From Caenispirillum bisanense (lineage in GTDB: Bacteria > Pseudomonadota > Alphaproteobacteria > Rhodospirillales > UBA2165), in contig CAMDWJ010000023.1 of assembly GCA_945877815.1 (NCBI GenBank), positions 1-64,000 on the forward strand: a DNA stretch of 64,000 nucleotides, read 5' to 3'. This document shows positions 48,811 to 57,389 of the stretch, piece by piece; the stretch's first letter is position 1; the number at the start of each line of letters is the position of its first letter. The translations under genes were made by a program, and so were the position numbers. The notes beneath the pieces are model-generated. The model saw nothing but the letters and a program-made list of their open reading frames with translations. It searched no databases and was not told the DNA's origin.

Positions 48811-50172
48811 CTACAAAGCGACGTGCCCGACGCCGTTCTTATTGATAATTTTTGTATCGTAAAAAGACGATAACCGCTGGGTCCGCGCAAGGATTTCCTC
48901 GGCCCGCTCGCCCGCCGCGATGATCGGACGGCCGCGTTGCGCCCGGTTCAGCTTGAAGCCGAGATCGATGGGCAGCACTTCGACGGCGGCCAGCTTGTGC
49001 GCCTTGAAACGGCATACCGCCATGATCGAATGCCAGAATTCCGGATAGGCCGGAAAGCCTTTGGTCTCATTGTCGGTGCGCGCTTCGAAGAAATCGGCGG
49101 GCGTCGCGTCAGGACCCAAACCGAAACGCGCATAGGATTCAGCCGGGAAGGTCGTCACTGTGTCGTTCTGAAAGATGAAATTGCCGAGACTGTAGAACAG
49201 CGGCTTGCCCTTGTAGATCTCGACGCCAAGCGAGATGTGCGGACCGTGGCAGACGAAGGCATCGGCTCCGGCGTCGATGGCCATGCGACCGAACTCGCGC
49301 GCGAAATCGGCAAGTTCCTCCATCTGCGCGTTGCTCTCCGCCTTGTCGGCATTACGTTCCGAGAAGGCATGGCAATGGAAGGAGAACACCACCCAATCGG
49401 CCTGACGGCGGGCTTCCGAAACCCATTTCATATTGCCGGTGACATCGGCCTTGTTGAGCTTGTTCGATGTGTGGAAGCCGTCGCCCGCAACGAACTTCTT
49501 GCTCAGGAAATCGATCACCGAATTGGTCGATCCGCCGGCCTCGGCGGCTGAAAAGAAGCTTTTGGATCGCCGGCGATGCTCGTAATCGAACCCAAGCTGC
49601 CGGCTCATCACCGACAATTGTTCGAAGGCCTTGGTATCGACGGTGTATGTCGTGTTCCAGCCGACCACATTGACGCCGGGCCGACCTTTGAGTTCGAGGC
49701 TTTGGTCGGAGGGGCGATGCCACGGACTAAAAAAAGCATTGGCTGAGACAAGGGCGACACGGCCGGCACGGGTATCGAGATAGCCGGGGCGGCGCGCCTC
49801 GGTCATGTTGCGCCCCGAACCGGAATGCACGAGCCCGGCATCGTCGACATGCTTCAATGTCGCCAACAGGCCTTCGTGCCCGAAATCGGTCGCGTGATTG
49901 TTGGCGGTACTGACCATATTGATGCCCAGCCACTTGATATCTTCGAGCAGATGCGGCGGCGTGGTCATCATGGTGCCGACGCTCATGTCGTGCACGCCTT
50001 CGTCCTCGGTACGCACGGTCGATTCCAGATTGGTGAAGGTCGCATCGGCGCCGCGGCAGATATCGCGGATGGCCAGATAGTTCTTCTCGGTGAAGGGCGT
50101 GAGCTTCCGGCTCACCATCGAATCCCCGGTCAGCACCAGATTGAAGTCGCCCAACTGTGAATCGTAAAGCAT
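48811..50172 (-). CDS. CapA-family (poly-gamma-glutamate synthesis-like) metallophosphatase-fold protein
   Basis: 453 residues. 'LVLTGDSMVSRKLTPF', 'ADATFTNLESTVR', 'GINMVSTANNHATDFG' and 'FVCHGPHISLGVEIYKGKPLFYSLGNFIFQ' are CapA landmarks with metal-binding D, N, H residues. No signal peptide is visible, and it has extra segments compared with true CapA. Cytoplasmic CapA-like proteins occur in catabolic clusters, but their role is uncertain. Ends 8 bp before the ThDP gene. Confidence 0.83.
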   Translation of the reverse strand: MLYDSQLGDFNLVLTGDSMVSRKLTPFTEKNYLAIRDICRGADATFTNLESTVRTEDEGVHDMSVGTMMTTPPHLLEDIKWLGINMVSTANNHATDFGHEGLLATLKHVDDAGLVHSGSGRNMTEARRPGYLDTRAGRVALVSANAFFSPWHRPSDQSLELKGRPGVNVVGWNTTYTVDTKAFEQLSVMSRQLGFDYEHRRRSKSFFSAAEAGGSTNSVIDFLSKKFVAGDGFHTSNKLNKADVTGNMKWVSEARRQADWVVFSFHCHAFSERNADKAESNAQMEELADFAREFGRMAIDAGADAFVCHGPHISLGVEIYKGKPLFYSLGNFIFQNDTVTTFPAESYARFGLGPDATPADFFEARTDNETKGFPAYPEFWHSIMAVCRFKAHKLAAVEVLPIDLGFKLNRAQRGRPIIAAGERAEEILARTQRLSSFYDTKIINKNGVGHVAL

Positions 50173-50191
50173 GGTCCTACTCCTTAATCAT

Positions 50192-50250
50192 CATGCTGAG
50201 CCTGTCGAAGCATGAAAGTGCCAATACCCTTCGACAAACTCAGGGTGAAG
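50192..50250. repeat. Palindromic repeat (CTGAGCCTGTCGAAG type)
   Basis: 'catgctgagcctgtcgaagc' and, 13-15 bp later, 'cccttcgacaaactcagggt' are inverted relatives (gctgagcctgtcgaag against cctgagtttgtcgaag). This is the common 'CTGAGxxTGTCGAAGxx' intergenic repeat of Proteobacteria. It sits between the CapA start and the CaiB stop. Confidence 0.75.
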
Positions 50251-50259
50251 GCACTTCGA

Positions 50260-51495
50260 CTAAAATTCCTGCGTTTGTTCGGCGATGGGCGCGTCCAGAA
50301 CGGCGCCCATTTTCGTGAGAGTCTCGATTGCGGTATCGTCGTAGCCGCAGAGATCCTTGAGCACGGCGCGGGTATGTTCGCCCGCATGCGGCGGATAGTC
50401 GTAATGCGCGCGCGGAGCCTCGGTCAACTTGACCGGATCGCCGGCCACGCGCGCGCGATCGCCGTCGCGCTTGCCCTGGAGTTCCAACAGCATCTCGCGG
50501 TGCAGCACCTGCGGCTCGGCAAAGGCACGATCGATGGAATTGATGACCGCGGCGGGTGCGCCGACCTTGTGCAGGCACGCGATGATCTCGGTCGAGGTCA
50601 CGGTTTTGCAGCCCTCGTCGATGATCTTGCGCAGATCGGCTTTGTTGCGGTTGCGGTCCTGCGGCGTGAGAAATCGCGCATCCTCGATGATCTCGGGCCG
50701 CCCTATCGTTCGGGCCAGTGCTTCGAAGGGGCGCGGGCCGTTCGCCGCGATCATGACATCGACGCCGTCTCTGGCGGCGACGCAATAGGACAGCGCGTAG
50801 GAATCGTGTGCGCGCCCCTGAAGCCCAGGAACTTTACCCGATTGAAGATATGCAGCCGCCTGATAGCCGACCATCGCCACCTGCACGTCGAGCATCGAGA
50901 TATCGATAAATTCGCCGAGACCGGTCTTCTCGCGCCGCAACAGCGCCGCCAGGATACCCGTCGTCGCGTACATGCCGGCGCAGATATCCCCGGTGGGAAT
51001 GCCGGCGCGCACCGAGCGGCCGCCGAGTTCGCCGGTCAGGCTCATCACTCCGGACATGGCTTGCACGATCGGATCTAGCGCGCCGCGACCGGCATCGGGG
51101 CCGGTCTGCCCGAAACCGCTGATCGAGCAATAGACGAGACCGGGAAAGTCCGGCTTGAGATCTTCGTAGGATAGTCCGAGCCGCGCCATCACGCCGGGGC
51201 GGTTGTTCTCGATCAGCGCGTCGCACTTGGCGAGCACGCGACGCGCGACGGCACGCCCCTCGGGCTTTTTCAGATCGACAATGATCGAGCGCTTGTTGCG
51301 GTTGAAGCTGAGATAATAGGTGCTCTCGTCCCCAGCAAAATAGGGCGGCGTCTTATGCGTCGGATCGCCGCCCGGCGGTTCCAGCTTGATCACGTCCGCG
51401 CCGAGATCGCCCAGCATCTGGGTCCCGTAGGGCCCGGCCAGCCGTTGGGTCAGATCGAGAATGCGCAGATGGGACAGCGGACCGTCTGACGGCAT
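50260..51495 (-). CDS. CaiB/BaiF family CoA transferase (type III)
   Basis: 411 residues. 'LDLTQRLAGPYGTQMLGDLGADVIKLEPPGGDPTH' is the conserved N-terminal block and 'IPTGDICAGMYATTGILAALL' holds the catalytic Asp. 'LGEFIDISMLDVQVAMVGYQ' is further on. It transfers CoA between organic acids. The ATG at 51495 lies 5 bp after the acyl-CoA dehydrogenase stop, so the two are one operon: activation to CoA ester followed by oxidation. Confidence 0.93.
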   Translation of the reverse strand: MPSDGPLSHLRILDLTQRLAGPYGTQMLGDLGADVIKLEPPGGDPTHKTPPYFAGDESTYYLSFNRNKRSIIVDLKKPEGRAVARRVLAKCDALIENNRPGVMARLGLSYEDLKPDFPGLVYCSISGFGQTGPDAGRGALDPIVQAMSGVMSLTGELGGRSVRAGIPTGDICAGMYATTGILAALLRREKTGLGEFIDISMLDVQVAMVGYQAAAYLQSGKVPGLQGRAHDSYALSYCVAARDGVDVMIAANGPRPFEALARTIGRPEIIEDARFLTPQDRNRNKADLRKIIDEGCKTVTSTEIIACLHKVGAPAAVINSIDRAFAEPQVLHREMLLELQGKRDGDRARVAGDPVKLTEAPRAHYDYPPHAGEHTRAVLKDLCGYDDTAIETLTKMGAVLDAPIAEQTQEF

Positions 51496-51500
51496 GGAGA

Positions 51501-52730
51501 TCAGTCCTCGCCGCCGCGATCTTTCTTCTTCGCCACTGGATCGCGATGACGGCCGAGGATGCGGTCAGAAATGATCATCTGCTGAATTTCCGAGGTGCCC
51601 TCGAAAATCTTGGTGAGACGCGCATCGCGCCAATAGCGCTCGACCTGGAAATGCTTGGTGTAGCCGGCGCCGCCATGGATCTGGATGGCCTCGCTGCAAA
51701 CTCGCTCGGCCATCTCAGAGGCGAACAGTTTCGCCATCGAGGCTTCCTTGTCGCATCGCCGTCCGGTATCGATCTCGGAACAGACGTAATAAAGAAGCTG
51801 GCGCGCCGCCTCGACCTCGGTCGCCATCTTGGCGATCTTGAAGCGGATCGCCTGGAAATGGGCGATGGGGCGGCCGAATTGTTCGCGCTCGAGCGCATAT
51901 TTGACGGCATCTTCCAACGCGCCACGCGCTACGCCGATGGCGCGCGCCGCAGTATGCGCGCGCGCGGTCTCAAGACCCGCGGCCCGGTCGTAGAAGGCCT
52001 TGCCGATCTCGCCGACGATCGCGTCCTTGGGAACGCGCACGCCGTCGAACGCCAGTTCCCAGGTCTTCCAGCCGAAATAACCGATCTTGGGGAGCGGCGT
52101 GCCGGTCAAGCCCTTCGGGAACTTGCCGCGCTCCTTATCAAGGAAAAAAGCGGTGAGGCCGAGATGGCGGCGATCCTCCTCGCCCGTGTCGGTGCGCGCG
52201 ATGACCGTGATGTAATCGGCGCCGTCGGCGAAGGTGCACCAGCACTTGTTGCCGGTGATGACCCAATCGTCGCCATCGCGCACCGCGCGCGTCTTGATAC
52301 CGCTGATATCGGAGCCGGTCTGCGGCTCGGACATTGCAAGCGCGCCGAGATAGTCGCCTTTGGACGAGCGCTTATGCAGATCGCGCCACATCTGGTCGCT
52401 CATAAATTGCGCGCGCGGCACACGATTTCCTTGGCGGATGATCGAGCCCACGCTCATCCAGGCGCGCGATAACTCCTCCGTCACCAGGCAATATTCGAAG
52501 CAGCCGAGTCCGAGCCCGCCAAGATCTTCGGGAACCAGCATGCCGAAATAACCCATCTCGGCGAGCTTGGCGCGCAGATCCATGGGAATGTCGCCCTGGA
52601 CCGGATCCAATTCATTGGCGACCGGCAGAACCTCGTTCATAGCGAAGTCACGCGCCGTCTCCTGAATCATCCGGCGTTCCTCGGTCATGTAGCCGATTGA
52701 CGTTCTGTTCGGCAAAGGCATGTCTTCCAT
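51501..52730 (-). CDS. Acyl-CoA dehydrogenase
   Basis: 409 residues. 'LGLGCFEYCLVTEELSRAW' and 'LAMSEPQTGSDISGIKT' are the N-terminal substrate motifs. 'FAMxxVQIHGGAGYTKHFQVER' region and 'IFEGTSEIQQMIISDRILGR' hold the FAD-binding and catalytic Glu. Start 52730 has GGGGAG upstream. It oxidises an acyl-CoA thioester, probably made by the neighbouring CoA transferase. Divergent from the MarR regulator at 53000 across a 269-bp promoter region. Confidence 0.93.
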   Translation of the reverse strand: MEDMPLPNRTSIGYMTEERRMIQETARDFAMNEVLPVANELDPVQGDIPMDLRAKLAEMGYFGMLVPEDLGGLGLGCFEYCLVTEELSRAWMSVGSIIRQGNRVPRAQFMSDQMWRDLHKRSSKGDYLGALAMSEPQTGSDISGIKTRAVRDGDDWVITGNKCWCTFADGADYITVIARTDTGEEDRRHLGLTAFFLDKERGKFPKGLTGTPLPKIGYFGWKTWELAFDGVRVPKDAIVGEIGKAFYDRAAGLETARAHTAARAIGVARGALEDAVKYALEREQFGRPIAHFQAIRFKIAKMATEVEAARQLLYYVCSEIDTGRRCDKEASMAKLFASEMAERVCSEAIQIHGGAGYTKHFQVERYWRDARLTKIFEGTSEIQQMIISDRILGRHRDPVAKKKDRGGED

Positions 52731-52999
52731 GTATCGCTCCCCGGGCTACGAAGGAAAACGCGTCATTTTCGCGCGTTTCATTGAGTTAAGACTTTGCCCG
52801 CCGGACCGTGTGTTTGCAACTCGTACCGAACCGGTCGTGTCGTCTGTTCACGATTTCGACGAGCGAATTATGCGGAGGCGAACCATCGTACCCCGGCCCA
52901 GTCTCATACCCTCTTGTTGCGCCGCAAAAATTCCATTAAGCAGAATACCCATACCGTGTAGCCATTGTGCTGGAACTAAATAGACGGATCGAAGCGACC

Positions 53000-53557
53000 A
53001 TGAAACGACAGATCAACAAAGGCACGAATGAATTGCTCCCCGATGTCAGCGACGTGGCCACATATGATGGAAGCCCGCAGGACATGTCCGTCTTCAAGGC
53101 CCTGCAACAGCATGAATTCGCAACCTATCGAATCAGCGTTCTATCACGCATTTTCGATCGGCTCGCCGACCGTAGACTCCTGAAGAAACGCGGCCTGTCC
53201 TTGACCGATTCGCGCGTGCTCGGGCACCTCTATATCAACAAGCTGGCGACCGTGCGCGGGCTTGCGCTCGAGATGCACATGCACCGCCCGCAGATCAGCC
53301 GTGCCATGTCGACCTTGGTGCGCCGCGGCTATGCCCGCAAGAAAAACGATCCCCTCGATCGCCGCAGCGCCGTTTTCACGATCAGCGCCAAGGGCAACAA
53401 ATTCTATGCCGAGATGATGACCAACAGTCACGACCGTCAGAAATCAATCGCCGAGTGCCTCGGCGTCGACGGCTATAACGAGCTGAACGAAATCCTACGC
53501 ACTCTGATCGATATTTTTGGGCCGCACGATCAAGACATCGATCAGCCGATCGACTAA
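53000..53557 (+). CDS. MarR-family regulator, probably of the CoA operon
   Basis: 185 residues (ATG 53000; a GTG at 52967 adds 11). 'LSLTDSRVLGHLYINKLATVRGLALEMHMHRPQISRAMSTLVRRGYARKKNDPLDRRS' gives the helix-turn-helix and wing (order only). Typical MarR length is 145; this has a 45-residue N-terminal extension. It is divergent from the acyl-CoA dehydrogenase and likely binds in 52731-52999, where accgaaccggtcgtgtcg contains the dyad gaccggttc-like half-sites. Ligand is probably the degraded acid. Confidence 0.85.
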   Translation: MKRQINKGTNELLPDVSDVATYDGSPQDMSVFKALQQHEFATYRISVLSRIFDRLADRRLLKKRGLSLTDSRVLGHLYINKLATVRGLALEMHMHRPQISRAMSTLVRRGYARKKNDPLDRRSAVFTISAKGNKFYAEMMTNSHDRQKSIAECLGVDGYNELNEILRTLIDIFGPHDQDIDQPID

Positions 53558-53585
53558 TCCCGTCGATCGGGACGCATAGCCGCTC

Positions 53586-54548
53586 TCAATGCGCCGGCCG
53601 GTTCCCTTTCAGGATCCGGTCCACCTCGACGAGATCGTCGCCCGTCAGCGCCCAGCCGGCCGCTTTCACGTTCTGCTCCAACTGAGCCGGGCTGGACGCA
53701 CCCGCGATGATGCTCCAGATCACGGGTTTGGAAGCGAGCCAGGAGAAGGCAAGCTCAAGCAGGGTATGGCCGTGCGCTTCGGCGAAGACCCTGAGCCGAT
53801 CGGCGAGTGCCACATAGTCCTCGCGCAAAAAGTGATCGGCAAGTTCGCCAGGGTTGGAGAGACGCGTCCCCGTCGGCTTTGCCTGACCTGAACGGTATTT
53901 GCCGGTAAGCACGCCCGAAGCGAGCGGGAAAAACGGCAAGAACCCCAATCCATATTGGTTGAGCGCCGGAATCACCTCGCCCTCAACCTCGCGGTTGAGC
54001 AGGCTGTATTCGCTCTGGTTCGACACGAACCGGTTGATCCCTAAGCCGCGCGCGATGAATTCCGCCTCGGCTATCTGCCAACCTGCATAGTTGGAGCTGC
54101 CGACATAACGTACTTTGCCCTCGTGGATTAGATCGTCCAGCGCGCGCAAGGTCTCCTCGACCGGGGTCGCGGGATCGGGTTTGTGAAGCTGATACAGATC
54201 GATCCAATCAGTTCGAAGACGCTTCAAACTGTCTTCGACGGCCAGTTTAATATAGCGGCGCGAACCGCCCTTCTTGGTCTGATCGCCGTTAAATGGCAGG
54301 CCGAATTTGGTGGCCAGGATGACATCCTTACGCCGTTCGCCGAGGAATTGGCCGAGCAAAGTCTCGGAAGAACCGTTACTGCTCCGCGTGTAGATATCTG
54401 CCGTATCGAAAAAAGTAATGCCAAGATCGAGCGCCTTGTGGATGATCGCCTTGGTCTGTTCGGCATCGTTACGCCCGCCGAAATTGTTGCAGCCGATCCC
54501 AACAATCGAGACTTCCATACCGCAGGCGGGAATGGTTCGTCGTTGCAT
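53586..54548 (-). CDS. Aldo/keto reductase
   Basis: 320 residues, TIM-barrel AKR. 'GITFFDTADIYTRSSNGSSE' has the Asp and Tyr, 'VILATKFG' the Lys and 'DLYQLHKPD' the His of the catalytic tetrad. 'GFLPFFPLASGVLTGKYRSG' and the NADPH pocket 'IAGASSPAQLEQNVKAAGW' complete it. It reduces aldehydes or ketones. Start at 54548 is set at MQRRTIPACGMEVSIVG. It is convergent with the MarR gene. Confidence 0.9.
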   Translation of the reverse strand: MQRRTIPACGMEVSIVGIGCNNFGGRNDAEQTKAIIHKALDLGITFFDTADIYTRSSNGSSETLLGQFLGERRKDVILATKFGLPFNGDQTKKGGSRRYIKLAVEDSLKRLRTDWIDLYQLHKPDPATPVEETLRALDDLIHEGKVRYVGSSNYAGWQIAEAEFIARGLGINRFVSNQSEYSLLNREVEGEVIPALNQYGLGFLPFFPLASGVLTGKYRSGQAKPTGTRLSNPGELADHFLREDYVALADRLRVFAEAHGHTLLELAFSWLASKPVIWSIIAGASSPAQLEQNVKAAGWALTGDDLVEVDRILKGNRPAH

Positions 54549-54645
54549 ATGAGTACTCCCAAATCTAGCCTTCACACTATCCTGACCTTGTCGACGGCCC
54601 ACGTCATCCCCCATGCTGCACAAAATAATCGCGGGGACACCGGAC

Positions 54646-55605
54646 ATGCCGACCATATCGCTCTCGAAGATGCGTTACGACATCACCCTGCCACTGTTCG
54701 ACGGCCGAGCCGGTGTCGAGGGCGTCACCTTTGCTCCGCAAGCCGACAGCCCGATGGTCTTTGGCGACGTGCCCGCCCTACGCGCCGGCAATTCCGGCCT
54801 ATGGGATCTCAATCTAGGTTATTGGCTGAACGGGATCGAAGCCGGCTGGGACTTCGTCACCTTGCCGCTGTTCATCAAACGCAAGTCGGTGCTGCAGGTT
54901 ATCTTCGTGCGGACGGATGCCGGGATCGAACGCCCGGCAGACCTTGCCGGCAAACGGATCGGCTCGCGTTCCTACCGCACATCTGTAACGATCTGGGCGC
55001 GCGGCCTGCTCGCCGAACATTACGGCGTCGATCTCGCTGCGACGCGCTGGGCCGTCCAGACGGCCGAATACTTTCCGCAACATGGAACCGCGCCGAAAGT
55101 CGAGCAGATCGATCCCAAGGCATCGCTCGCCGATCTTCTGATCGCGGGCGAGATCGATGCCATGATCACCGACATTTCCGACGGGCCGCTGTGGCGCCGG
55201 CTGGAAAGCAGTCCGACAGTCCGCCGACTTGTTCCCGATTATGCGGCCGAAGATCTGCGCCTTCATCGCGACCATGGCGTTTTTCCGCCGATGCATTTGA
55301 TGGTCATGGGCGGCCCGCTCGCGCGTGCCCATCCGGAAATGCCGCGAAAAATCTATGACGCTTTCGAAAAAGCGAAAAGTCTTGCCTATCTGGATACCGT
55401 CAATGACAGGGGCGGACTGACCCTCGTGGATATGCGTGAGCGCTTCTTCGAGCAACAGGATCGGTGGGGCGATCCCTGGGTCTACGGCATCAAGGCCAAC
55501 CGCCGCATGATCGATGCCTTCGTGCGCTACAATCTCGAGCAAGGGGCTATCAAATCGCCGCTTTCCGATCGGCAGATTTTTGCCGCCGGCACGCTCGACA
55601 CCTAA
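54646..55605 (+). CDS. Cytosolic SBP-like protein of the 4,5-dihydroxyphthalate decarboxylase/NMT1 family
   Basis: 319 residues, type II periplasmic-binding fold without a signal peptide. 'MRYDITLPLFDGRAGVEGVTF' and 'VIFVRTDAGIERPADLAGKRIG' (the NMT1/THI5-like hinge) with 'ANRRMIDAFVRYNLEQGAI' near the end match the 4,5-dihydroxyphthalate decarboxylase-like group. These may decarboxylate phthalate-type acids or bind ligands. Starts at ATG 54646 (GGGGAC upstream), with a 33-bp longer alternative. It lies next to family-5 binding genes. Confidence 0.8.
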   Translation: MPTISLSKMRYDITLPLFDGRAGVEGVTFAPQADSPMVFGDVPALRAGNSGLWDLNLGYWLNGIEAGWDFVTLPLFIKRKSVLQVIFVRTDAGIERPADLAGKRIGSRSYRTSVTIWARGLLAEHYGVDLAATRWAVQTAEYFPQHGTAPKVEQIDPKASLADLLIAGEIDAMITDISDGPLWRRLESSPTVRRLVPDYAAEDLRLHRDHGVFPPMHLMVMGGPLARAHPEMPRKIYDAFEKAKSLAYLDTVNDRGGLTLVDMRERFFEQQDRWGDPWVYGIKANRRMIDAFVRYNLEQGAIKSPLSDRQIFAAGTLDT

Positions 55606-55695
55606 CGCTTGTTCGTGCACAGACGTTGTGGCTGTAGGCAACGGTTCTGATATAGTTGTGGCAATAACAAACGTGTTTCTCAGCGGGAGGCTTAT

Positions 55696-57255
55696 CTGTC
55701 CGTAAGAATAGCTGGTATTGCGGGATTGGCTGCGGCACTCGCCGTCGCGGGCCCGGCCTACGCACAGAAGTCGGCCGACACCATTCGCATGGCGATCAAC
55801 GACATGTTTCCACTCGTCGATCCCTACAATTTTCCGCAGGACGAACAGACGACGTTCAACATCGCGATCTATCAGGGCCTGGTCAATTACGACGAGCACA
55901 ATGGAAAGTATGTAAACAGCAGCGCGAAGGCGTGGCGACGGATCGACGACAAGACGCTCGAATTCGACATCAAGGAAGGCATCAAGTTCCACAACGGCGA
56001 CGAACTGACGGCCGCTGATTTCAAGGCGACCTATGAATAGGCCGCCGACGAGAAGACCCGCATCCGCTTCAAGGAGAACTTCACCTGGCTCGATAGCGTC
56101 GAGGTGCTGGGCCCCTACAAGATCCGCATCCATTCCAAGCGCTTGAATCAGGGCGATCTATTCCGGTTCGCCTATTCCATGCGCGTAATGAACAAGAAGG
56201 CGCTGGAGAGTATCGAGAATCCACTCGAATACGGCCGGCTCGCGCCCATCGGCACCGGCCCGTACAAAATGGTCTCAATCGACAAGACCAAGGGCGTGCT
56301 CGTCGAGCGCTTCGACGGCTATCGTAACGATCCCACCGTCTATGCCCGCGCGCCCGTGAAACGCGTACAGGGCATCCCGATGCCCGATCGCCAGTCGCAG
56401 CAGGCGCAACTGCTGACCGGAGGGCTCGATCTGATCCGAAACGTACAGCAGGATTACGCGGCTGAGTTGGCGAAGTTGCCCAATCTCGCCGTTACCGCGA
56501 GCCCGAGCGCCTTCATGCTTTATGTTACGCTCGATGCGGCGGGCCGATCGCAGAACAAAGTCTTCAAAGACGAACGCGTGCGCAATGCCTTCGTCATGGC
56601 GATCGACCGCACCTCGCTCGTCAAGAACATTATCCCCGCCGGCGACAAGGCGGTGATGCCCGACGGCATCTGCTTCAAGACGATGCTGGCCTGCGAGATC
56701 ACCAAAAAGCCCTACGCCTACAATCCGACCGAAGCGAAGAAGCTGCTGGCCGATGCGGGATATGCGAACGGCGTCGACGTCACGCTTTATGCTCATGAGC
56801 CGTTGGCCTACATCGCGACTGCGATCGCGGGCGAGGTGCGCAAGGTGGGCTTCCGCGCAAGTGTCGAAGCGATGCCATTAGGACTGTACGTCAAGAAACG
56901 CGGCGACGGCGACCTCACCTCATTCGTCGGCGCCTATCCCACCGGCGTCGGCCCGGACACATCCGGCATGCTGAGCTTGTTCTTCGGCCAAGACCGGGAC
57001 TATTGGCAGAACCAAATGATCTCGAACGCATGGACAAAAGGCGAATCGGAACTCGATCTCGCCAAACGCACGGCTCTTTATACGCCTGCGCTCAACCTGA
57101 TCAACGAGCAGGCCTATATCGTGCCCATTTCGGAGATGCCGATGGTCTGGGCGCACAGTAAGGATGTGAAGATCCTGCCCAATCCGCTGTCCACCTCCGA
57201 CCCCAAGCTCGGCGACTACGCCTGGGCCGACTACAAACCCAAGGACCACAACTAG
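55696..57255 (+). pseudogene. Family-5 substrate-binding protein, copy 2, disrupted by an in-frame TAG
   Basis: A 519-codon frame like its neighbours is broken by TAG at 56038-56040. On the left is 'AQKSADTIRMAINDMF..HNGDELTAADFKATYE', and after the stop the frame continues 'AADEKTRIRFKENFTW', matching 'DEKTKIRFKDRYDW' in the intact paralogue. The natural start is also odd: GGGAGG at 55685-55690 precedes CTG at 55696, with no ATG; a TTG at 55726 lies inside the signal peptide. The two defects suggest loss of function, unless the codon is recoded. A plausible intact ancestor had Trp, Gln or Glu at the stop. Confidence 0.85.
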
Positions 57256-57279
57256 ATTTGGTCGACTTCGTCAACAATA

Positions 57280-57309
57280 GGGCGGCGCGGGACTCGCGCC
57301 GCCCTTTTT
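57280..57309 (+). terminator. Rho-independent terminator after copy 2
   Basis: gggcggcgcg (57280-57289), loop ggact, cgcgccgccc (57295-57304), then TTTTT. It is a strong stem 25 bp after the pseudogene stop. Confidence 0.88.
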
Positions 57310-57389
57310 CGTATCCGCCATTGCCGACAGTTCCCGCCGCAACAGATTTCTGATATAGGAATGCCCAAGACCAATTAAGGGAGAATTCC

